From positions 364,082 to 396,117 of the forward strand of contig NMRA01000073.1 of assembly GCA_002633005.1 (NCBI GenBank): a DNA stretch of 32,036 nucleotides. Reading direction: 5' to 3'. Positions 1 to 10,659 of the stretch are shown here, piece by piece. Each line of letters begins with the position of its first letter. The first letter of the stretch is position 1. The notes beneath the pieces were generated by a model. It did no database searches. It was given only the letters and a program-made list of their open reading frames with translations, and had not been told where the DNA came from. This stretch comes from Phoronis australis (Eukaryota > Phoronida > Phoronidae). The translations under genes were made by a program, and so were the position numbers.

Positions 1-299
1 TTAAAAAATGAAGTAAATTTTCTTCATTGCACAATGGAGCAGACGACGGAAACTGAGTCGTAGTGCTCAGCGCCACTGCCGGTCGCTTGGGATATCGCGG
101 GAGAGCCTATACTTAGCCATAGTTCCGTTACGAATGCGCCGTGTTCCGAATTTGACACTTGAAATTGGATTTGAGCCCCCCCCCCCAACACTAAAACTGC
201 ACACATTTAAATCTTTTTTCATCCGTATACTTTTAATTACCGGGGTTAATTAGTAAACTCAACATTTATTTCCCTACGCTCTTACTGTTTTATTTTTTT

Positions 300-352
300 G
301 CGGCAGCCAAGGGGGGGGCGGACCCCTGGGCCCCCCCTAAATCCGCCTATGC
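300..352. mobile_element. hAT-like miniature element, one end only
   Basis: A G-rich then C-rich stretch ends in TCCGCCTATG. Read on the minus strand this is CATAGGCGGATTTAGGGGGG, the look of the terminal repeat of short non-autonomous hAT-like elements (GGCGGA followed by a G run). The gag reading frame of the neighbouring BEL element opens immediately after it, so the element probably inserted into gag or marks where gag was cut. I see no matching left end between 1 and 300, so the other terminus is either outside the window or lost. Low-complexity G/C runs could also arise otherwise. Confidence 0.4.
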
Positions 353-920
353 AATTCTAGTGGTGACACCACCAAAGTCATAGAAGGTCTACCACTATCA
401 AACGATTCCTATGAAGCCGCCTTGAAACAACTGAATGGCAGGTATGGTAACACTGAAGATCTAGTAACTCATTACACTACAGCATTGCTGAACATCCCTG
501 CCCCGTCATCCGATGCTGCCAACTTACGTCGATTCCACGATAGTGTTAATACGTGCATACGTGGTTTAGAGACCCTAGGACAAGTCGCCGCCCAAGATCA
601 TGTGCTTGTGACCATCATACGCCAAAAGATACCGAAGGATGTGCTAATTCAATTAAATCGTAACCATGTCGGAGGAAAATGGTCCGTCGAACAACTGATG
701 AATGCCCTTGACAAGGAGATCAAGGCCAACCAAACTGGAGATTTGTACAACCACTGATGTAAGTGCTTTTTATACTGGAAATCGCCCAAGACCAACTTAC
801 GCTTCAACTCCGAGTGGCAATAGACGGCCTCCTGAGCCGAGATACACTACACTTACCCCATCGCATCTGACCCACGGACGTATGATTTCAACACTACCCC
901 GCCAGTTTACAAAACTTTAA
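353..920 (+). pseudogene. BEL/Pao retrotransposon gag fragment (DUF1759-like)
   Basis: The frame through 353-757 reads as a retrotransposon gag domain of the DUF1759 type found in BEL/Pao elements. It has an IEGLPLSNDSYEAALKQLN block, then RYG, a central LRRFHDSV...LETLGQ segment, and a late VTIIRQKIPKDV segment resembling the family's LP/KLP block. There is no ATG; the frame is open back to the miniature-element end at 352. Near 740-757 the frame breaks and continues one frame over (about 742-920) with TTTDVSAFYTGNRPRP, which looks like the linker after gag. Protease, reverse transcriptase, RNase H and integrase core are absent, so this is a dead copy. The assignment is from motif recognition; the frameshift and missing pol are seen directly. 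Confidence 0.75.
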
Positions 921-993
921 AGACGAAATTATAGAACCAGATTTTACTCTACGACACGATTCCAAGACCAGACGAGTGAAATATTTGAATTAA

Positions 994-1266
994 CTGTATA
1001 CAGACCTTTGGACACGATGGAAAAACAAATATTTAGCATCCCTCCGAGAGCGACACGCTCAGTCTGCAAAATGGGGCAGAATTCCGAAAAACGTATTTAC
1101 CAAGGGAGACGTCGTGCTCATTCATTCCGACACTGAAAAACGTGTCGACTGGCCTATGGGCAATGTGAAAGAATTGATCATTGGAGCTGACGACTTCGTA
1201 CGTTTAACAATCATCAAGACAAGGAAGGGATTGTCAATAGCCAAACCCGCTCGAAGTAAACAGTAA
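994..1266 (+). pseudogene. BEL/Pao pol C-terminal fragment (DUF5641-like)
   Basis: This 90-codon open stretch lies between stops at 991 and 1264. It matches the domain that follows integrase in BEL/Pao polyproteins: LYTDLWTRWKNKYLASLRER, then KWGR, a GDVVLIHSD strand, a WPMGNVKELI block, GADDFVRLTIIKTRKG and a terminal PARSK. These correspond to the family's 'rW..eYL..L..R', 'GdvVlv', 'WplGrV.e..pG.Dg.vR' pattern (from memory). It sits only about 70 bp after the gag linker, so several kilobases of pol have been deleted between about 920 and 994. It has no start of its own and would not be a functional gene. Confidence 0.8.
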
Positions 1267-1570
1267 CTTAATGAACAACGATAACACGGATTTTGGAATC
1301 AATCAAGGAACTGTTGACCGACCTAATTAAAAGCGTCAAGCAGCTCAATTCGCTATGGTAAAAATCAACTGATTAGTCACCAAAGACCAAGATGATTATT
1401 CAGATTAATTGTATATCAAGGAGTGACTACGTATTTCATGCATAACCATATGACTTGTTTGGATACACATACTTATGGTTTATCTTAATTTGATATGTGA
1501 GATTTTGAGAGAGTGCAACATAACAGTGCTTGTTAAAATTTGAATATTTTTACCTTTTCGGCCGGCGGAG

Positions 1571-1995
1571 TGGCATGAATTCTAATGAAGTTACAAGTGC
1601 AAGTTTCATCATTTCCTATGACGTACAAATATTCCAAAAAACAGTTTATGTTACATAACAATTCCGGGACATCATGTTGTTTTTTACTATGTCACTGACT
1701 AGTACCCACTCATAGTGAAACCCTATATTATGCTAGGCAGCTGTCCAAACTCCATTCATGTTGATGAGTTGGATGAAATCACCGGAGCTCTCAATATTGT
1801 TGTTGTTCTGCACTCACAACCCACACATATTTCTATTCACTACGTATTGTAGCTGTATAGAGTCAATAAAATCTGTGAGTCAGTAGAAACTCAACGACTG
1901 TGTTAGTTTTTATTCTGCTCTCCATCGAGTTGCTGTAGCTACTTTGCTTGCCAACTATCTACCGTTCAACCAAGAACCGGGTAACCCAACCACAC
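1571..1995 (+). mobile_element. Probable 3' LTR of the BEL/Pao element (right edge uncertain)
   Basis: After the DUF5641 stop and about 300 bp of untranslated sequence, a purine-rich tract GGCCGGCGGAG ends at 1570 and is followed by TG, the expected order polypurine tract then LTR start. Inside is AATAAA at 1865-1870, consistent with an LTR polyadenylation signal. No second LTR copy exists in the window for comparison, and the 5' LTR would lie left of position 1. The right edge is a guess placed at a CA near 1995. Sequence to about 2100 may be LTR, flanking DNA or part of another copy. Confidence 0.4.
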
Positions 1996-1999
1996 TACC

Positions 2000-2998
2000 A
2001 CGACCATCCCCACATTAGTGGAGCCGTATTCTCCACAGCCTAACTGCTCTCCCCCGGTCATAAATCGTCATCTTCTCTAAACCTCCTCCCACTCCTCGAA
2101 TGATGACGTAATATTTGAACTCCCCTTACAAGAGATTCTAATGACACTCAACCCCTACTAACATTAACTCGCTGTGTACATCGGCACACACACTCTAAGG
2201 GCACGGGACGACTTGTTTTCAACGACACCACGAAGTTAAAACCAGGAGAAGACCACTGACATGCTGTAAAATGTAACAATTTTGTAAAATGTTACAACTG
2301 ATACATTTTACGTCGTAAATGTTACATTATACGTCGAATGCGCATAGGAGAAATGTACCATTGCCACATTTTACTAAACCAATGTCATATCACAAAGTAA
2401 ATGACCAAAATAACGAACAAGTAATATCTGCCAAGGCCGGGAGGATACTCAAGTATTTTGGAACGAGGGTTGCCGCCCAAATAGAGTGGGCTTGGCCAAC
2501 AATTGATCCATTTAGAGAGTAATTTTGTGTAAAAATTCATATTCCGCAAAGTTATGTTCCAGAAATTCAAGAAGGCACGCATACCTCCTCTATAGAAATA
2601 TCCTCTGGGATGACACGTCACGAATTTGGCTAACCACCACCACCACCACCACTTCAACCACCACATCTTAGTCAAGAGATCGCCCAAAGCAAATAATGTG
2701 GTAACTTGATGAATTGCTCAATAATTTCGCTGTCAGTTTGATCAGGAAAACTATTTTCATCAGGTAACCGCATCACATGGGTTTAGATCACAACAAGAAA
2801 AATTTTTGCGTTGCCTGTGATACGCAAATCTGAACCGTGGATTTAAGGCCTCAAATTTTCACGAAGTAACAACAGAAATGTTGTGGAGTAAGGATGCACG
2901 TTCTAAGCATCAAAACACATTATAAAAATATACCGAATGACCTTGAAGTGTACCCATTGTCCCAACAATTTTAGGAAACCAAATTAATACGGTCCTAA
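2000..2998. other. No gene recognised; short repeats only
   Basis: I find no credible coding exon here. The open frames are short and have no recognisable motifs; the minus frame near 2640 is driven by a (CCA)n microsatellite at about 2633-2652. A cluster of TAAAATGTAACA-type motifs and an odd palindrome TTTACGTCGTAAA lie at 2268-2335. Confidence 0.5.
2633..2652. repeat. (CCA)n microsatellite
   Basis: About six and a half perfect CCA/CAC units. A similar short (CCA)n run lies near 11643-11659. No functional implication. Confidence 0.85.
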
Positions 2999-3172
2999 AG
3001 AATTGTCACTTACAAGACTGGAATATTACGAAATGATGACTGCTCTTTCTGTAAGAATGAGTCCGAGGATCTTTTCAATTTGCATTGGTTTTGCATTAAT
3101 GTACACTCATATTACGTAACTTCAAATGATACATTTTTGAGCAATCTGATGGATCTGAAATATGTCATTTAA
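2999..3172 (+). pseudogene. LINE 3' fragment with reverse-transcriptase zinc-finger-like motif
   Basis: An open stretch from just after a stop at 2996 to TAA at 3170-3172 contains CSFCKNESEDLFNLHWFC starting at 3041. This matches the C-x2-C-x(n)-E-s-x2-H-L-F-W-x-C pattern found near the C-terminus of many LINE reverse transcriptases (zf-RVT type); here the L after H is lost and NLHWFC remains. The upstream residues (TYKTGILRNDDC) also fit the usual spacing. No start codon or catalytic domain is present, so it is a truncated, old insertion. Confidence rests on the one motif. Confidence 0.5.
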
Positions 3173-4230
3173 TAATTGGTTTTAATAAACTACACATATA
3201 TAAAATAATGCTAAGCATCTAAAAATTTAGAATTTGCCAAAACAGAAATCATTGATTATCGTGGTGTAGGGAAATGAATAGCGTAATCACAAGAAATTCT
3301 TAGAGATGTGGGCCCCTATGGCATATTTTATTCTGTGCCGTATTTTGTTGTTTCCCCATGTGCGTGTTCGTGGTGTACTTTCTGAGAAACTTGGCTCGTA
3401 CAGTGGGGAGATGTTATTCGTCAATAGATTTTTACAACTAAGGTGGTAGACAGAACCCCTCGCCGGGTATCAGGAACTTTGATCTAGCTCCTTTTGTGTG
3501 GAGCTATAGTCGGTGGGCCAGAATTTGTAGGGCCTCTAGAAAATGTTTTTTGAGAGTACTTTAGGGGGGCAATTTTATTTTGGTGTTTTTTAATTCATTT
3601 ATTAGAGTGTTTTCAAAAGTTCCCACATATAAAGTTGCACATTTTTGAGAAATTTGAGTTTGAAGTTACCTAATAATCACCAAAGAGCTTAGTTAACTTA
3701 TATTTGTAAAAACAACAGTTTGTGTGACTTTTTTGTAAAACAAGTAATATGGTCCCATCAGTGCCATTGTATTGAACAATATTACACTCACATTACATGT
3801 TTTACTATTGTAGATTAATTGTAAACAGTGAAATTTAAAAAATGTAAAGAGACAGTTGCAAAAATGCAAACTAAGAATGAATGTTACTAGGAAGTTATTC
3901 TGCCATTGTCTGGCAACAAAAATAACACAAAACACTTGAGACTGGGCAAAATTTGTGCCTCAATGACTAAAACATTGACTAATGGTGTAAAATACAGCTT
4001 GCTCGCATAATACACCAGAAATACGTTAGGGTACAAAAACAATATAGTTGAATGATCTCTGTGAATATGCACACAGACTTTATGAAAATAAAAGATTATT
4101 TTGACAGCGTTTATCAAGCAGTATGAGACAAATAAATGACAATGATCAAAGTATGTACTTTCTATGACTTAATCAACCAATAAAATTAACTTTGAATCCA
4201 AAAAACGAAATAACGGGGTTGGAGGTCCAT
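3173..4230. other. AT-rich stretch without recognised gene
   Basis: Only short, composition-driven minus-strand frames (for example 3693-4117) that are rich in F, L, Y and I and lack motifs. The left arm of the 2.8-kb inverted-repeat interval lies at 3504-3521. Confidence 0.5.
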
Positions 4231-4590
4231 TTAGGGTTGACTTGTCAAGGAACTATCCAATGTTATGCAGTCAGTGTTGCTGATGTTACTACAGTTGTCA
4301 CAGCTGCACATTTCTGTACAGTTTGACCCAGCATTGCAGCACAAACTCAGTTTCCCAGCACACATGTTCTTTTTGCACTTGCAGCGTTCATCGTTTAGTA
4401 CTGTCAATGGAGATGCGGGCATTGCCATACATTTTAACTGCAAAGCTCCACTGCCAAGAAGCCAACTATGGTCGATTAGAGAGGGTACAGCATTGCACAC
4501 TGGTGATTGGCCAGCAGGCAATGAAGGGTCAAACACTAAGTCCTTGTTTGGAGGCGGGCAGGATTTGGGCAAACGTTTGATTCAAAATAT
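4231..4590 (-). pseudogene. C-terminal fragment of a multi-copy protein with a CXC-like cysteine-rich tail
   Basis: The minus-strand frame (no ATG; open from a stop near 4590) ends in RCKCKKNMCAGKLSLCC followed by GSNCTEMCSCDNCSN. This is the C-x-C-K-K...C...C-x-C spacing of a short metal-binding-like tail seen in a repeated family of uncharacterised invertebrate proteins. Before it, SWLLGSGAL...MPASPLTVL fits the conserved 'GW...dG.L.....p.aP..l' stretch that precedes the tail, and CPPPNKDLVF resembles the 'LPPT.DaL..H' block. The large central part of such a protein is missing; a separate N-terminal-like piece lies upstream at 4646-4942. I infer a decayed, internally deleted copy. The function of the family is unknown to me. 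Confidence 0.5.
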
Positions 4591-4645
4591 GTTATAATGG
4601 GCTGTGTTAATTAGAGTCAGCAAGTGAATTATTGAACGCTTAGCC

Positions 4646-4942
4646 TCAATTCACTTTTATATCTCTTAGTCGGGCACAAACTACAACAGTGAGTAGCTTC
4701 AACAATCGTTTCTTAAGATTGCCTGTCCAAATAACTTCATGCACACAAGCTTTCTGAAGAACAGCTTCAAAGTCTTGCTTTAGTTTTGAAAGGCAAATGA
4801 CATATCCATGTGTTAGAAGCTTTGATTCAATGAATTCCAAATAAAACTGTAGAAAAACATCTCTGAAAACTGTGGATTCGTCACTCTTCACAATCGTTGT
4901 CTTTCTATTTTTTATAGTATGATGATCTGTGGTACTTGGCTT
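4646..4942 (-). pseudogene. N-terminal-like fragment of the same cysteine-rich-tail family
   Basis: The minus frame is open from a TAG at 4943-4945 down to 4646. An internal ATG lies at 4891. It encodes FLEFI...LLTHGYVICLSKLKQDF, then AVLQKACVHEVIWTGNLKKR. The pattern 'Ls.L...y...L......r...LK.rL' is what I recall at the start of the same repeated protein family whose tail is at 4231-4590. Order and strand agree with one gene read right to left, with the middle deleted; only about 55 bp separate the two pieces. No domain name can be given. The link between the two pieces is inference. Confidence 0.4.
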
Positions 4943-4949
4943 CTAAGAC

Positions 4950-6960
4950 ATAATGTCTTTATCTTTGAATTTCATTTGCATATTCAGGGCTCTGGACTGA
5001 GCTGTTGCTTGCTTTACAAGTCCAGCTGAAAAAAAAACCCGAACTGTTAACACTAATTTAACATTCAACTATGAGTGAGTTGGCATGCAACTTTTTCAAA
5101 CGGACTTATCAGGAACTGATCTGTCGCCTAAAAATCTTGATCGTCTAATAATTAGATTAGTTGATGCAACTGTTAATATATCAGCTGATGTACCAGTGCA
5201 GTGATTTAAATTTGATTTTTTTTTAGGTCAGATGCTCAAACCATAGTCAATCGATTTACACTTACTGTAAGGTAATCGACGTTTGACGAAATGGACAGTG
5301 GCTTCCATCGTCCTCAAATTACGACGGCGACGATGGCCACTTAGGCATTTTAATTTAATTATCATTGTAGCTACCTAAGTAATTAATGTTTACAAAAAAT
5401 TGAGAAGAGGTTCTCCCTATCCCAGGACTACGGCAGGGCATGACAGCCACTGGTGATAATACTGAAACACACATGGAAAACACCAAGCTGTACCTTTCAA
5501 AAACAAGTACCTGTTTTTTAAAGCTATACTTCTTTCTCTTTCTTGAAATATGGTCCATAATATACTTTTCCTGCTAACAAATGATGCACTCATGTTTCAG
5601 AATGTTCCTATCTTGTTCAGGTTAATTGGGTGTTTCAGATTTTGGAAGTATAATTGATTTTCTTGGGAATCTTGGATAACATCTGTATCACTTTCAGCAA
5701 CTTCAGCTTTAGTACTACTGCTGGTGTCTTGAAACGTTGCTATGCCGTTCTATGTCCTTTCAATTTTTTGGTCTTACACTTGGTATTCTAGTCTACAGCA
5801 CTCAGCAGTATACAGTGTAGGCTATACCAGGACATGTAGCTGTTTTCTGCACAAACGTTTGTGACACCTCTTCTTCTTTTTGATCTACTGATCTACAGAG
5901 TTCCACAGTCCATTAGCTTTGTCAGGAAGCTTTCCTAAGCTTCTTTAGGCTCTGGCATGACAATTTTATGCTGTTTGATAAACCTTGAATTATACAGGCA
6001 TCACACTCCATGGGAGCAGCCATATTGAAGTAACTAAGCACAACAATACAATCTGGCTCTCTGATTGGTCAATTCAATAGAAAAGCGCCACCAAATGGGA
6101 GGAATGTGCATCATATTTTGTGCAACAAAAACACCTTTTTAAAAAAAATGTGCAAGTGTAGACATGGGAACTTTTTGGGAATTTGATTTATAGGTAGGCC
6201 TACATTATCTAGCCACATAGAAAAAACTAGGTTACCCCCAAAGTACTCACAAGGATGAACGCTATGAGACCTGGCCCACCGACTACAGGGCAATATCGCA
6301 ATAGCGATTACTTCAAGGGGATAAAACACTTACTGAAATAAATAAAACTATTGTGGACTAAACAGACAGTGTTATTTTTCTATCAAACTGACTTCCGAAA
6401 TTGAGTTCTACGTGAACAATTTTGGTGTGGACGTGCGATAAATATTAGCCAAATACAATGTCACTGTTTCTGCTGTGCTTAACACGGGTAGCGTGTTTAC
6501 TGTACGTAATGCCGGATACACAATTGGTTTATGACCTTAGAGCAATAGCTTGCAAGAACGCTTATCAATTCGAGCTGGCACATTTGACAGATTTTTATGC
6601 ACAAAACCCGCTAAAGAAGCCGTTAAGCGTGTGAACCGTTTTCTTCCGTGTGACAAGTACCTGCAATCTCATGAAATATGACGTCGCTTTCGCAAAATGT
6701 ATAAAATGGTAAATTTCTCGCATGTGTATTCAACACAAATTGAAACAATTACATAAAATGTAACAACTTGTTGCATTTTAGGGTAGGCCTAGCGACGTAA
6801 AAAACGCATGTAAGTGCTACATCACATGTTTTTGTATGTTCTGGAAAAAAGCACACTCTTTTGCCTCTTTATTTGTTAGACATCGCGCTTTGAAAAGGAC
6901 AATTTACCCCGTTTGTTTACATGGCCATTAGCAGTGTCACGTGATTAGTAGCACTCTCCA
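4950..6960. other. No gene recognised
   Basis: Short open frames without motifs on both strands. The right inverted arm of the 2.8-kb interval lies at 6271-6288. At about 6753-6779 a near-perfect hairpin (TAAAATGTAACAA, one-base loop, inverted copy with one mismatch) shares its arm sequence with 2269-2281. Confidence 0.5.
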
Positions 6961-6962
6961 GT

Positions 6963-7551
6963 ACTCGCTAGTTCCCTGCTTGCAGCTAGGTGGTCGGTAG
7001 CCAGCACGCATTCATCACTTAATTTTCTTCGGGAGATTTTTTACACCGGCGTTTCTGATTGGCTAGTCGAATTCTCAACAGGCAGCGCTTTTAGTTTACG
7101 CAAACAAATTGGCATGACTGATGGACTGAAGTATAAATGTGGTCTGTTGTACAGACAAATCGGTGCTTAAAATTCATGTTCAGGAAACGTGAATCATAGA
7201 AATTGTGGTTGCGTCTTTTCGGAGTGCATGTTTCTGCTGTCGATGACTGTTGTTTACGGTATTGTCCTGTATTAATACAGTATGAATAACACAGGTTAAA
7301 TCGGCCACATATGTGTTTATTGTGCATGTATGTACTATTAAACACTATTGTAGAAAAGAAATAGTTGCAGCGACGCCACTTGCATGAGAAGGCTAAAAAT
7401 CGTTCACAGTCCGCCATTTTATCACCATGTTGTAGAGCTAACCAATGACTGCTGAGGTTACATCAACCAATGCTAAAGCGCGTGCCACTGCGTGATACCT
7501 GCGTGCTGGCTAGGCACGTAGGGTACCATGGGCAATTGCGTACCAGCGAGT
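6963..7551. mobile_element. Nested inverted-repeat element (MITE-like)
   Basis: Two sets of inverted arms are nested. The outer pair is ACTCGCTAGT at 6963-6972 and its inverse at 7542-7551 (9 of 10). The inner pair is a 21-bp arm at 6998-7018 (TAGCCAGCACGCA core) inverted at 7492-7512 (18 of 21). The arm-to-arm spacing on the two sides is similar (about 25-29 bp), which supports one element of about 590 bp. No clear target-site duplication was found. A minus-strand frame opening at ATG 7417 lies inside. Confidence 0.4.
7091..7417 (-). CDS. Unrecognised ORF behind a YY1-like start (doubtful)
   Basis: A 108-codon minus frame starts at AAAATGGCGGACTG, a context resembling the AAGATGGCGGC motif around many animal start codons. 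CCAAT sequences lie just upstream on the plus strand at about 7440 and 7468. The predicted product begins MADCERFLAF and shows no motif I know; it is rich in C, N, H and F in the way of chance frames. It could be a real first exon that is then spliced, or a chance frame in an inverted-repeat element. I favour chance for the 3' half. Confidence 0.2.
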   Translation of the reverse strand: MADCERFLAFSCKWRRCNYFFSTIVFNSTYMHNKHICGRFNLCYSYCINTGQYRKQQSSTAETCTPKRRNHNFYDSRFLNMNFKHRFVCTTDHIYTSVHQSCQFVCVN

Positions 7552-7559
7552 CTCCAATA

Positions 7560-8520
7560 TGGCGTCAAGTTGTCAGCTACAGTAGCGCGTGCGCCCGGTC
7601 TATAGCTTTAAGATGTCTATGGTAGCATTACTTACACGTGACCCATGTTGCAAAAAATTCTTCTAATAGTGGACATTTGGAAAATTGAAGCTTTCTCAGC
7701 ACGTGGAGCGAGAAACTGATCATTAATACGACTTTTTCATGAGAATATACTTATTTCAAAAAATAAATCCAAGATGTTGGAAGGGTGCTCACGATAGCCC
7801 TATTAATCTTGTGCATTGCGAATATGCAGGGGCAGCTGTCTATGTACTGCAGTATGGTAGCAAGGCGTGCAACTTATCATAACTATGAGGTGGTGTGAGT
7901 TTGTGCTAGGGGAGTTACAGCTATGGGTATGCAATACGTACCGGATTTAATGGAGTTCAGGGGTGTAACCCCTTTCAGAGGATACGTGGTACCGTGCCGT
8001 CTTTACCATAGAGCTCAATAGGTCCTTTGCCCGAGAGCACCACGCCGATCCATGTCATGGATACAAAGATGCAAAATGGTACGCATCTTCAGGATGCATT
8101 GCCAGTGTGAAAGCAAGGTTTGCCACACCCCGCATTATCTAGGTAATTAATTCACTGAATAACAAATACATGCACTTTCACATGCAGGCTGTATAGGATG
8201 ATGTTCTTCGGAGGGGGAGGAGGCATTCGCAACTGCAACATTGGATTATTTATGGGCAAAACAGTAAGCCATACAAGGTCGAGTCGTGTCCGCATAATAC
8301 GAGGAGTCACACAACTTTTTTCGTAATGCTTAAAAAACTTATAGTGTTACCTGTACTTAAAAAGTTATGTCGATCAAAATGGGTTCGAAGGCTCATATCT
8401 CTTCATGTAATATACGTAAAATTGAGTTACAGTGTAAGTTTTGTAATGCTAAGTTTGAATGTGAAATCCTGTTTAAACAAATGCCCGTCCACAGATTTGT
8501 TAGCAATGCTCATTTTCCTA
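7560..8520. other. 3' flank of the DUF229 gene; no other gene recognised
   Basis: Downstream (minus-strand sense) of the DUF229 stop. The plus-strand frames at 8326-8615 overlap the gene end and look like chance frames. I could not place a clear minus-strand AATAAA polyadenylation signal. Confidence 0.4.
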
Positions 8521-10517
8521 TTATTTCTTTAACTTTCCTTTATATCTTTTGCAGTAGCAATAGAGTCTTAAATGACTATCATGTACGCAAGAAGATTGGT
8601 CGCCGTATTTGTTAATCCTGCCTACGTTCCCGATTACAGTTGAATTGTCTTTCCAGTTGGACGATTGCAGGTTGGACGGGAGTTGAACTTTGGCTTCAAA
8701 CAAAGCTAGTCCAGGAAGTGTTTCAAAAATCACCACAATCATTGTCCCATTGACATTCTGGGACGCTGAAAAGATTCGGTTTAGGACTAACCGTTTACAT
8801 AAACGTGCACGGGGCTCTAGTTGCATACGTATCCAATTCAGCGCGACAATGGTCGCTTTTTGAGCTGTACTTGATTTCGTGGGAACTGGATAGAGTTCGG
8901 CACACTTGCAGAATTCATCGGGAATACCGCACGTTTTACAATTCCTGTCATTGGGTATGGTGCCGAACAAACTGAGCCCTCTTCCATCTTTTCTATAATG
9001 GCGAAACGAGAAGTTATTGTTGAGTACGTCTAGCAGTGTTGCATGGATATCATAAGGTGTCGTAAGCCGGTTCGAATTCTTCTGCACTGCTTTAACAGCA
9101 TCCGGATGTTGTTTTTTGAAGTTGTCAGGAAAATATATTGACATAAGAGGCAGCGCATGTTCCGCTCGACCAATGGGAGTTTGTCTTATTGCACCATATC
9201 TGTTCCCATGGTCACTTAAAAACATAGTGATTGTATTCCTCAGGTATCCATTCTTGTGTAACGTTTTAAAAAAACGTAACAGATAGTCGTCAGATATCTG
9301 AATATCATTGATACTATTATGGCTAAGGTGATTTAAGAAGCTGAAGCTAAAATATGGAAACTCGCTGAACTTCTTCGTAAAAGACTTCACCCAGTCCAGC
9401 ATCAGTTGGTGAATAGTAATCCCATTAAAACAGTGTTCTTTGAAAGGTTTTAGTCCATTATTTTTCCTTCTCAAATTTGTGACATCAACTTCCTCCCAAA
9501 ATGGCCGCTGATAGTAATCGGTAGGTGCCTTGCCAAATCCAGTAGTGAGATAATTAAAAGTTGCATATTTTTTGTCTTCGGTATATAGCGTGACGTATCC
9601 TTTGTCTGAAAACTTTTTCCATATCAACGGAATTGTTGTAGGGATTCGTCCCGGCTTTTTTGGAAACTCGGTTCTGCTAATGCCACACAGTAAAGGCATG
9701 ATATTCGGAAAACTGTTGTCTCCAACTACATTGTAACTTTTAAGTGTAATGGCGCCCATTTCATTCGTGATGTACTCGTATGTCTTTGGCAATTGTCGGA
9801 TTGTGTTGCTCCTTGACATTCCATCGAATGCTATCATAAGAACACTGAATCCCTTTTCATTTTTATCCTCATTCGCCGCAGTATGGTTGTTATTGTTTAA
9901 GCTCGTATTATTACTTTGAGTGCTCTGTAATTTTTTCATAACAGTCCTTTTGTCTGAAATTGTCGCATGAATGTTGATATAAACAAGCTTTTTATGTGCG
10001 TAACAAGTGACACGAATGAAATCTGAGAACACCTGAACAGGTTGGTCTGGTATTATTAAATTTCTTCTCCAGTGAATGCGCTTGTTGTCATGAATTCTAA
10101 CAAAGCTATTGTAAAAGCAAATTGATTTCGTGTTACGACCAATGTGTCTTTGCAATCTTTTGGAGTAGAGAATCAAAAACCCTGTTTCGTTTACTTCCGA
10201 AACGAGATTTTCAAATGGGTGGCAGTCTACCTTTCCCACTTTTTTGAGAAACGGCATGACTGTTCGGTCGAAAGCATCAAGCTTTGGCGTGACACATGAT
10301 AAAGAAATGTTGCTTTCCGTTGATCCATCAACCTGAGCTGTAGCTGAACCATTGCTAGTGATAACTGCCTTATGTTTGGTCCTAATAAACGTCGATTTTT
10401 TTATATCTTGCACTTGCAAAGGTTGGCACACAGTGGGTCTTTGCAAATGCTCTATGAGTGCCACTGTTAAGGAACACACTATGACGGCTAACATGAAACT
10501 TTTCCGCATGGTGGCGA
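8521..10517 (-). CDS. DUF229 family protein (sulfatase/alkaline phosphatase-like fold), full length
   Basis: The best gene in the window. The open frame runs from 10539, but I place the start at ATG 10509 because GCCACCATGC is an excellent Kozak site and TTTGTTTCTTTTTTCAG, a strong 3' splice site, ends at 10518. The exon therefore begins at 10517 with a short 5' UTR after an upstream intron. The product is 662 aa in a single coding exon. Using the 662-aa numbering: a hydrophobic signal peptide or type II anchor at about 5-20; a variable N,T,S-rich stretch at about 195-217; VLMIAFDGMSRSN at about 223-235; YNVVGDNSFPN at about 259-269; LNHLSHN at about 392-398; SDHGNRYG at about 432-439; and a Cys-rich segment (CKTCGIPDEFCKC) at about 524-536. 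The D-x-x-SR, GDN-x-FPN and DHG blocks are the hallmarks of DUF229, whose fold is shared with sulfatases and alkaline phosphatases. Substrate and biological role are unknown. It is likely secreted or a single-pass membrane protein in the secretory pathway. The stop is TAA at 8521-8523. Confidence 0.88.
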
Positions 10518-10659
10518 CTGAAAAAAGAAACAAATACACAAGTAATGAATAAGAATGGCGGGGTACTTGTTTTTGATAAAATTACGAAGAAATGCAACTG
10601 CAACATAGTTAAAACGTAATTATTGAACATAGTTGTGTTTATCACAAGCATAAACATTC

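Larger units (their letters stand above)
3504..6288. mobile_element. Candidate 2.8-kb element bounded by 18-bp inverted repeats
   Basis: CTATAGTCGGTGGGCCAG at 3504-3521 reappears inverted at 6271-6288 with one mismatch. Between the arms lie the two minus-strand pieces of a cysteine-rich-tail protein family. I could not find a convincing target-site duplication next to either arm, and homology stops quickly outside and inside the 18 bp. The interval may therefore be one transposon, or two unrelated copies of a short repeat facing each other. The boundaries are the outer edges of the matching arms, not proven termini. Confidence 0.35.

Noticed and set aside
24-206. 60-codon minus-strand frame at the window start
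   Set aside because: No motif; contains a poly-G tract and likely reflects miniature-element or flanking sequence.
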